From positions 1-6,448 of the forward strand of contig WRJU01000143.1 of NCBI GenBank assembly GCA_009778425.1: a DNA stretch of 6,448 bases, written 5' to 3'. The DNA is from Pseudomonadota bacterium. Lineage in GTDB: Bacteria; Pseudomonadota; Gammaproteobacteria; Burkholderiales; Rhodocyclaceae. A program made the translations under genes and the position numbers. Below are positions 1 through 5,110 of this stretch, piece by piece (within the stretch, counting starts at the first letter, position 1; every line of letters starts with the position of its first letter). A model generated the notes under the pieces. That model saw nothing but the letters and a program-made list of their open reading frames with translations, was not told the DNA's origin and made no database searches.

Positions 1-53
1 CCATGAAGCCTTCATCAAAATCGCATGTTGCCTCATTTGCTGGCGGCAGTTGA

Positions 54-77
54 AAAAAGAACAAAATTCTTTTTGTT
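54..77. repeat. Two overlapping AT-rich inverted repeats
   Basis: Two small hairpins share the same bases. AAAAAGAA at 54-61 can pair with TTCTTTTT at 67-74. Alternatively AACAAAA at 60-66 can pair with TTTTGTT at 71-77. Only one can form at a time. They lie just upstream of the restriction-gene remnant. The stems have almost no GC, so a strong intrinsic terminator is unlikely; a regulatory role is only a possibility. The rest of positions 1-107 shows no gene I can support. Confidence 0.35.
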
Positions 78-110
78 AGGGGTTCTAAGGCACACCGAGG
101 GAGACGGTTG

Positions 111-296
111 ATGCCCAACCACACCGAACGCACCTTTGAAACCGCGATAGAACACGGCCTGATTGCCAGCGGCGGTTACGCCAAGGGCGACCCCAAGGGG
201 TTCGATGCCGCAACCGCGCTTTTATCCGATGAAGCCATCGCCTTCATCCGCGCCAGCCAGAAGGCAAAGCGAGCAAAGATTCCGGTTGGGTGGTAA
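111..296 (+). pseudogene. N-terminal remnant of type I restriction enzyme R subunit (HsdR-like)
   Basis: This 61-residue frame resembles the extreme N-terminus of one HsdR family: an (E)RTFETAIEHGLI helix, then GGYAKGDPKGFDAATALL, then AIAFIRASQ. In full-length relatives (about 1000 residues) the FIRxTQ segment continues into a nuclease domain and then a DEAD-box motor. Here similarity stops after FIRASQ (about base 263), followed by a short basic tail and a TAA stop. No nuclease PD-(D/E)xK motif or helicase motif is present. The ATG at 111 is preferred because GGAG at about 99-102 is well spaced and relatives start at this point; a TTG at 108 is also in frame. I infer a decayed 5' end of hsdR left by deletion or recombination, with no restriction activity expected. 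It could instead be an expressed small protein. The family resemblance is from memory and was not searched. Confidence 0.6.
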
Positions 297-345
297 GGAG
301 TGGTTTTAGTCAATGACCTTGAAATTGTCAGAATGTATCTCGTTC

Positions 346-350
346 GGAGA
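346..350 (+). promoter_or_regulatory. Ribosome binding site choosing the start of the secreted protein
   Basis: GGAGA lies 7 nt before the ATG at 358. This favours 358 over the in-frame ATG at 313, because starting at 358 puts the hydrophobic export signal at the very N-terminus, whereas 313 would add 15 residues with no signal character. Confidence 0.55.
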
Positions 351-357
351 TTTTGTA

Positions 358-1731
358 ATGACAAATATAAATTTGTTGGTAATGGCAAGAGTGGTGGCAG
401 TAACGCTGGCGCTGTTTCCTTTGCTGGTCTATGCAGCCGATCAGCCTGTAGGGGAGAAAAAACCCTTTAGCAAGGACGAATTGGCTCTTTGCCAGACGGA
501 AGCCTGCCGCGTCGTTAAGGTTCATTCTGCCGGTAAGGGCGAAAACAACAAACCGTTGCGCGTTGTCGAGCTCTATCTTGGCGATACCCGCGATGGCGAA
601 GTATGCGAACGCGTAGACAATCAAACGGGACCCGACGGTCAAGAACTATACTGGGGAGCAGGACGCGACGGTCACAAACAATACTGGTTGCTTGGCGGCA
701 GCGAAAAAAAACTGCTCTTGGCTGACCTGTGTATTTCCGAATCTGTATTGTCTATGTCAACTAAAATGCGTTTTGACGTCGATGTCGACGATAACAAGAT
801 AGAACTCGCGGTAGATGGTAGCCGCAACTACCAACGGAGTATCGGTGTACAGTTATCGCCGCTTTCCGTGCTCTACGAAAGCTCTGGCGGTCAGACGCAT
901 GATGACGGCTGGCAGGATACCGATTGGAGAAACCTATACAGCACCGTTACGCCTCTGAAGGATGATTGTGAGGAGTACGATGGGGAAGGAAAACTGGGTA
1001 CCGTCAGAGCCGTGGAAATGGCGTTGATTCCGCGTTTTTCAGGGAAAACCGATCTTCCTAAAGATGCAACCGATGCTGTTTTGGGGTCTTGCTCGCTGGA
1101 AATGAATGCTGGAAAAGGTTTTACCATCAAAGGAGATCAAGACGACGATAATCAGTGGATGAGGAGCCTGATTGTTGGCGACGAACTCTGGGTCAGCGTG
1201 CGCGCCAATGGCCTTCGCGCGCAAGGCAACGACTGGACCGACGGCGATCACCTCGAACTCTGGTTGGCCGATGACGGTATTCTGCGTAAGAAGTGCACCA
1301 GGTTAAAACCTGGCAAACAAGGGCTGCAACAATGGGGCATTGGCCTGGTCGATGGGAAGGTTTATCCCGGATACGGCGTCAAGCCGCAAAAGAAAGAACG
1401 GCAGCCGGTCACCCTTATTTCTCGCACGGAACTCAAAGATCCGACTACACACGACCCACTCGTCAACTTTCGCATTGCTCTGCCAAAAGACATCCAAAAT
1501 CTGACCTTGGCGCTCGTGCGTGGTGACGGCAGCAAGCAGACAAATGTGATTGCCACCAGCATGCTTGAGTACGATAGAAAAGGCTGGGACTGGGAGATAG
1601 AAAAAGCAATGTTGTTGGGTCGCTTCCTTGATCTCAAAACGGAAGGACGTAATGTCGAGTGCGCCATTGTCGATGGACGGCTTGACCTGATCCGTTCCTC
1701 TATTCGTCCGCACCTTCCACTTAGTTATTGA
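358..1731 (+). CDS. Secreted protein of unknown function, possible carbohydrate-binding-like fold
   Basis: I do not recognise this 457-residue protein. It begins with a clear Sec signal peptide: a short n-region with one arginine (R11), a hydrophobic core VVAVTLALFPLLV, and a likely signal peptidase I site VYA|AD after residue 26. The mature part has eight cysteines (an even number, starting with C45 and C50), consistent with disulfides in the periplasm or outside the cell. It is rich in acidic residues, glycine and tryptophan, and no further membrane segment is evident. Residues about 274-305 contain GDELWVSVRANG followed by GDHLELWLAD. This resembles the beta strands of CBM9-like or DOMON-like sugar-binding sandwiches, which is a weak inference. 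An earlier stretch, RFDVDVDDNKIEL, may be a diverged copy. No catalytic motif is visible. It follows the hsdR remnant by 61 nt, converges on queG, and has lower GC than the core genes to its right, suggesting an acquired gene. An alternative start is ATG 313 (472 residues). Confidence 0.75.
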   Translation: MTNINLLVMARVVAVTLALFPLLVYAADQPVGEKKPFSKDELALCQTEACRVVKVHSAGKGENNKPLRVVELYLGDTRDGEVCERVDNQTGPDGQELYWGAGRDGHKQYWLLGGSEKKLLLADLCISESVLSMSTKMRFDVDVDDNKIELAVDGSRNYQRSIGVQLSPLSVLYESSGGQTHDDGWQDTDWRNLYSTVTPLKDDCEEYDGEGKLGTVRAVEMALIPRFSGKTDLPKDATDAVLGSCSLEMNAGKGFTIKGDQDDDNQWMRSLIVGDELWVSVRANGLRAQGNDWTDGDHLELWLADDGILRKKCTRLKPGKQGLQQWGIGLVDGKVYPGYGVKPQKKERQPVTLISRTELKDPTTHDPLVNFRIALPKDIQNLTLALVRGDGSKQTNVIATSMLEYDRKGWDWEIEKAMLLGRFLDLKTEGRNVECAIVDGRLDLIRSSIRPHLPLSY

Positions 1732-1866
1732 GCACTGAGCGGTTATTAGGACACTTCACAGGCCGTAGTTAACCCCAACGTAGATGACTATCCAATATAG
1801 ACGGTCACGATCCCAATCCTGCCATTTCATCTGAGTGAGCACAGCCCCGCTGGATAGGGTTGGCAC

Positions 1867-2994
1867 TCAAGCCCCCTGCCGCCCCAGCGCCCAATGCACA
1901 TGCTCCCGCACGAGCGCCGAAGCATCCCCTGCCCGCGCACGCAAGGCGGCAAGATGTTCCGGGCTCTTGGGGGCGTTCCCAAGCGCGACCGCGATATTTC
2001 GCAACCAGCGTTCATGACCAATCCGGCGGATGGCGCTCCCGGCAGTCCGCTGTAGAAATTCGGCCTCATCCCACGCGAAAAGGCTAACGAGGGAAGCGCA
2101 GTCAAGCCCATTGCGGACGGCAAAATCCTTCTCCACGCTTTGCGGGGCATGGCGATTCCACGGGCAGACAAGCTGGCAATCGTCGCATCCATAGATGCGG
2201 TTGCCGATGAGCGGGCGCAGCGGCTCGGGAATGGAGCCGGGATGCTCAATGGTCAAATAGGAAATGCAGCGCCGCGCATCGAGCTGGTAAGGCGCAATAA
2301 TTGCGCCCGTCGGACAAGCAGTGAGGCAAGCCGTGCAGCGCCCGCAATGATTGGGAACAGGCGCGTCGACGGGCAACGGAAGGTCGATGAGTATCTCACC
2401 AATGAAAAACCAGGAACCCGATGAACTCGGCGGGCCAGGATCACGCGCAATCAACAGGGTATGCTTGCCGCGCCAGCCAAGGCCGGAACGTTGAGCAAAT
2501 TCCGCTTCGAGCACAGGGGCGGAATCGGTGAAGACACGGGCATTGACCGGAACAGTGCGAGTGATGCGTTCGAGCAGTTTTTGCAGGCGGGCGCGCACGA
2601 CTTTGTGGTAATCGCGCCCCAGGGCGTAGCGGGAAACGTAAGCCAGCGCGCCATTCCCAAGCACCCCGGCGGCGGGCGCTGCATCCGGCCAATAGGGCAT
2701 GCGCGCGGAAATCACCCTGGAGACACTCGGCATCAATTCGACGGGATGAATCCGCACGGAAGCGTGCCGCACCATATAATCCATGTCGCCGTGACACCCG
2801 GCAGCAAGCCAGCGTCGCAGCCCTTCGCCCATGTGGGGCAATACCCCGGCTTCTCCGATGGTCAGCGCCGAAAACCCCAGTTCGGATGCCCATTGGCGAA
2901 TGGCAATAGCCAGCGCGGCCAACTCTGCCGCATTCAGGTTTGCGTGTGCGCTGGCATCGTTTGCAGGAAAACCCGGATGTTCGATTTCACTCAT
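1867..2994 (-). CDS. queG: Epoxyqueuosine reductase QueG
   Basis: QueG reduces epoxyqueuosine to queuosine, the last step of queuosine formation at the wobble base of tRNA Asp, Asn, His and Tyr, using cobalamin and two 4Fe-4S clusters in the cytoplasm. The 375-residue product is close to the E. coli length (379) but has about 20 extra N-terminal residues and a shorter C-terminus. Visible features are YVSRYALGRDYHK in the cobalamin-binding domain, the family active-site aspartate in FTDSAPVLE (D157), and GLGWRGKH. The first cluster motif is CGRCTACLTACP (C217, C220, C223, C227); the second set is C243, C270, C273 and C277 (CDDCQLVCPWNR). A HEAT-like tail follows, with GSAIRRIGHERWLRNIAVALGNAP. 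ATG 2994 is the only nearby ATG; its ribosome site is weak (GAGGT about 16 nt upstream), and a TTG at codon 25 is an alternative. The open frame runs on to 3249, but that part is antisense to tsaE. tsaE neighbours queG in many proteobacteria. Confidence 0.95.
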   Translation of the reverse strand: MSEIEHPGFPANDASAHANLNAAELAALAIAIRQWASELGFSALTIGEAGVLPHMGEGLRRWLAAGCHGDMDYMVRHASVRIHPVELMPSVSRVISARMPYWPDAAPAAGVLGNGALAYVSRYALGRDYHKVVRARLQKLLERITRTVPVNARVFTDSAPVLEAEFAQRSGLGWRGKHTLLIARDPGPPSSSGSWFFIGEILIDLPLPVDAPVPNHCGRCTACLTACPTGAIIAPYQLDARRCISYLTIEHPGSIPEPLRPLIGNRIYGCDDCQLVCPWNRHAPQSVEKDFAVRNGLDCASLVSLFAWDEAEFLQRTAGSAIRRIGHERWLRNIAVALGNAPKSPEHLAALRARAGDASALVREHVHWALGRQGA

Positions 2995-3477
2995 TGCCAA
3001 GATGATAAAGACCTCGCAGCAAGTGTGCAGCTTGCCGATGAGGCCGCCACGCTCGCGCTGGGCGCGCGGCTGGCCGAATCCGGGCTGCTCGCGCCGGGGT
3101 TGAACGTCTGGCTGGAAGGCGACCTGGGGAGCGGCAAAACCACGCTGGTTCGCGGGGTTTTGAGAGCTTTGGGGCATGTTGGAACGGTGAAAAGTCCGAC
3201 CTATACCTTGATCGAACCTTATGTAGTTTCTAAAATAAACCTGTATCATTTTGATTTTTATCGACTAACAACTCCAGAGGAATTCCTGGACGCGGGGCTT
3301 GATGAGTACTTCTCCGGTGAAGGCGTCTGCTTCGTGGAGTGGCCGCACCGGGCAGTTCCTTACCTGGCATCACCTGATCTCGTCATCACGCTCACGCCCA
3401 AGGACGGGGGGCGGTGGTGTGAAATCCGGGCAAAAACGCAAACTGGCCGAATATGCAGAGCACAACTGACGGGCTAG
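2977..3477 (+). CDS. tsaE: tRNA threonylcarbamoyladenosine biosynthesis ATPase TsaE
   Basis: TsaE is the small ATPase that works with TsaB and TsaD to make t6A at position 37 of ANN-decoding tRNAs. The 166-residue product has the P-loop GDLGSGKT (48-55), the switch-like SPTYTL (73-78), the family signature LYHFDFYRL (89-97), PEEFLDAGLDEYF (100-112) and the Walker B-like VEW (120-122). Its length is near the family norm of about 150-160, with roughly 15 extra N-terminal residues. ATG 2977 is chosen because AGGA at 2965-2968 is well spaced; the frame stays open to 2461, but that is antisense to queG. An in-frame GTG at 3025 starts nearer the conserved region but lacks a good ribosome site. The start overlaps divergent queG by 18 bp. 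The 3' end overlaps amiC by 25 bp if amiC starts at 3453, suggesting translational coupling. Codons around 3221-3270 are unusually AT-rich. Confidence 0.95.
   Translation: MFDFTHCQDDKDLAASVQLADEAATLALGARLAESGLLAPGLNVWLEGDLGSGKTTLVRGVLRALGHVGTVKSPTYTLIEPYVVSKINLYHFDFYRLTTPEEFLDAGLDEYFSGEGVCFVEWPHRAVPYLASPDLVITLTPKDGGRWCEIRAKTQTGRICRAQLTG
3208..3236 (+). promoter_or_regulatory. Candidate sigma-70 promoter inside tsaE, upstream of amiC
   Basis: TTGATC at 3208-3213 (4 of 6 to the -35 consensus) and TAAAAT at 3231-3236 (5 of 6 to the -10 consensus) are separated by exactly 17 bp. They fall at the start of a strongly AT-rich patch in an otherwise GC-rich gene. Transcription would start near 3243, about 210 nt before amiC, giving amiC expression independent of full tsaE transcription. 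Such matches also arise by chance and there is no experimental support. Confidence 0.3.
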
Positions 3478-4871
3478 ACGAAACCGGGCCGGGCATGGGG
3501 AAGGAAAATTTCCCCTGCCTCAACCGGCGCGCGCTGCTGAAATACGCAGGTGGGGCGGCGCTTGTCCTGCTCGTGCGCCGAGCGGGCGCAGCTCCCGGCG
3601 ACAACAGCCTGGTGGCGCTGAGAGTGTGGCCGGCGGACGAGTATTCCCGCATCACTTTCGAGAGCCGCCACAAGCTGCCCTTCAAATACATGCTGCTGAA
3701 AGACCCCGACCGCCTGGTCGTCGACATGGAAGATGTCGATCTGGAAAGCGTGCTGCTGAACATTTTCGGCAAGGTGCTCGATAGCGACCCGTATATCGGG
3801 TTGATCCGCGCGGCTCAGAACCGCCCCGGCGTAGTGCGCCTCGTCGTCGATCTGAAGGCGGAAATCAGCCCGCAACTCTTCACCCTTGAACCGGTCGGCA
3901 ATTACGCCCATCGGCTGGTGATCGACCTCTATCCCCTGAACCCGCCCGACCCACTGCTGGCGCTGATCCAGAAATCGTCCCCGATGGATGCGGCAACGGG
4001 CGGGCGCACCGAGCCGGAAGACCCCCTCGCCGCCGTCATATCCGGGCTGGACGCCTCCCAAAAACCATCCCCTGCCCCGCCCGCCCAAAACACGCCGTCC
4101 GCCAATCCGCCCGCCCAGAACAAAGACAGCAATACCGCCCGCACCGCCCCCCCTAAAGCCAAACGCCTTTTCACGATTGCGCTCGACCCCGGCCACGGGG
4201 GCGAAGACCCCGGTGCAATCGGCCATCGCGGCAGCTACGAAAAAAACGTGACTTTGAGCATCGCGCGCCGCCTCAAGCGCAAGATCGACAGCACCCCCGG
4301 CATGCGCGCCATGCTGACGCGCGACGGCGATTACTTCGTACCGCTGGCGCAGCGGGTCACGCGCGCGCGAAAGGTGCAGGCCGACCTTTTCGTCTCGGTA
4401 CACGCCGACGCTTTCGTGCGTCCGGAAGCGCGCGGCAGTTCAGTATTCGTGCTCTCGGAAAAAGGCGCCTCGTCTTCGGCTGCGCGCTGGCTGGCACAGA
4501 AAGAAAACGATTCCGACCTGATCGGCGGCGTGAATCTCGCCCGCCAGGACAACCACCTCGCCCGCACCCTGATCGACCTGTCGCTCGCGGCAACCATCAA
4601 CGACAGCATCAAGCTTGGCCGCTCCGTGCTTGCCGCGCTGGGCGACATCAATACCCTGCACAAGTCCAGTGTGGAACAGGCGGGGTTCGCGGTGCTCAAG
4701 GCCCCGGACATCCCTTCGATCCTGGTGGAAACCGCGTTCATCAGCAATCCGGAAGAGGAAGCCCGCCTCAACGACGAGGCTTATCAGGAAAAAATGGCCG
4801 ACGCCATCCTGCGCGGCATCCAGCGTTACTTCGACAATAATCCGCCCGCGCAGCGGTCGCCCGTTGCATGA
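3453..4871 (+). CDS. amiC: Periplasmic N-acetylmuramoyl-L-alanine amidase (AmiC type)
   Basis: This zinc amidase cuts the bond between N-acetylmuramic acid and the stem peptide, splitting septal peptidoglycan so daughter cells separate. The 472-residue product has a twin-arginine signal (NRRALLKYAGG, R25-R26, hydrophobic run, AGA|AP site near 46), as in E. coli AmiC. An AMIN domain (about 53-160) localises the enzyme at the septum. A proline-rich linker (about 161-238) follows, then an Amidase_3 domain (about 239-462). The zinc ligands are H248 (DPGHGG), E263 (SYEKNV) and H317 (SVHADAF); the catalytic glutamate is E426 (LVETAFISNP). The insert from SSSAARWLAQKEN to the LKAPDIPS segment matches the autoinhibitory helix region relieved by EnvC or NlpD-type activators in relatives. 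ATG 3453 overlaps tsaE; ATG 3495 (458 residues) also keeps the signal intact, and neither has a clear ribosome site. amiB and amiC symbols are used loosely in this family; the Tat signal favours amiC. Confidence 0.94.
   Translation: MQSTTDGLDETGPGMGKENFPCLNRRALLKYAGGAALVLLVRRAGAAPGDNSLVALRVWPADEYSRITFESRHKLPFKYMLLKDPDRLVVDMEDVDLESVLLNIFGKVLDSDPYIGLIRAAQNRPGVVRLVVDLKAEISPQLFTLEPVGNYAHRLVIDLYPLNPPDPLLALIQKSSPMDAATGGRTEPEDPLAAVISGLDASQKPSPAPPAQNTPSANPPAQNKDSNTARTAPPKAKRLFTIALDPGHGGEDPGAIGHRGSYEKNVTLSIARRLKRKIDSTPGMRAMLTRDGDYFVPLAQRVTRARKVQADLFVSVHADAFVRPEARGSSVFVLSEKGASSSAARWLAQKENDSDLIGGVNLARQDNHLARTLIDLSLAATINDSIKLGRSVLAALGDINTLHKSSVEQAGFAVLKAPDIPSILVETAFISNPEEEARLNDEAYQEKMADAILRGIQRYFDNNPPAQRSPVA
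4077..4121 (+). repeat. Short direct repeat in the amiC linker
   Basis: A 15-bp unit encoding PPAQN occurs at 4077-4091 and again at 4107-4121 with one synonymous change (CAA to CAG). It lies in the proline-rich spacer between the AMIN and catalytic domains (residues 209-213 and 219-223). Such low-complexity linkers vary in length between relatives. Confidence 0.7.
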
Positions 4872-4905
4872 AGCACGGACAAAACCCCCACCGCCGCGCC
4901 CTTGC

Positions 4906-4914
4906 TGATACAAT
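4906..4914 (+). promoter_or_regulatory. Extended -10 promoter of ffs
   Basis: TGATACAAT is an extended -10 element (TGn followed by TACAAT, 5 of 6 to consensus) ending 8 nt before the predicted RNA 5' end at 4923. No -35 hexamer stands out at the expected spacing (around 4886-4891), which fits an extended -10 type promoter. It sits in the 51-nt gap between the amiC stop codon and ffs. Confidence 0.65.
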
Positions 4915-4922
4915 CCCGCGCC

Positions 4923-5022
<100 letters not shown>

Positions 5023-5036
5023 CCAGATTCAGATGG

Positions 5037-5061
5037 AAAGCGCCGCGTATCGCGGCGCTTT
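5037..5061 (+). terminator. Rho-independent terminator after ffs
   Basis: AAAGCGCCGCG (5037-5047) pairs perfectly over 11 bp with CGCGGCGCTTT (5051-5061) across a TAT loop, and the right arm runs into a T tract (TTTT at 5059-5062). It would end ffs transcripts and any readthrough from amiC, and it separates both from dnaX. The A-tract and T-tract symmetry means it could also work from the opposite strand. Confidence 0.85.
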
Positions 5062-5090
5062 TCGCTTCCCGATACCGACTTGAGAGTCAA

Positions 5091-5095
5091 AGAGG
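5091..5095 (+). promoter_or_regulatory. Ribosome binding site in front of dnaX
   Basis: AGAGG is the only Shine-Dalgarno-like sequence before dnaX. It lies 9 nt from an in-frame GTG at 5105 but 15 nt from the ATG at 5111, so spacing favours GTG while the conserved MSYQ N-terminus of the family favours ATG. Confidence 0.45.
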
Positions 5096-5110
5096 TTAAA
5101 ATCCGTGCCC

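Noticed and set aside
3..53. Short plus-strand frame at the window's left edge, ending in TGA at 51-53
   Set aside because: Only 16 codons are visible and nothing in them is diagnostic. It may be the 3' end of an upstream gene, but this cannot be supported from the window.
228..248. Inverted repeat GATGAAG / CTTCATC within the hsdR remnant
   Set aside because: Seven bp with a 7-nt loop inside coding-type sequence, and no other sign of a regulatory site.
313..357. Upstream ATG extension of the secreted protein
   Set aside because: It would place 15 extra residues before the signal peptide, and the ATG at 358 has a well-spaced GGAGA.
1732..1866. Possible bidirectional terminator or IS remnant between the convergent genes
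   Set aside because: No GC-rich hairpin with a T tract, no terminal inverted repeats and no target-site duplication could be seen.
2461..2976. Long 5' extension of the tsaE frame
   Set aside because: It is antisense to conserved queG, has no family similarity and arises from high-GC codon bias.
2995..3249. 5' extension of the queG frame
   Set aside because: It is antisense to conserved tsaE and would add 85 residues not found in QueG proteins.
3474..4403. 309-codon open frame on the minus strand across amiC
   Set aside because: It mirrors the amiC coding frame, reads as low-complexity Gly/Ala/Val/Arg sequence and has no recognisable domain; a GC-bias shadow.
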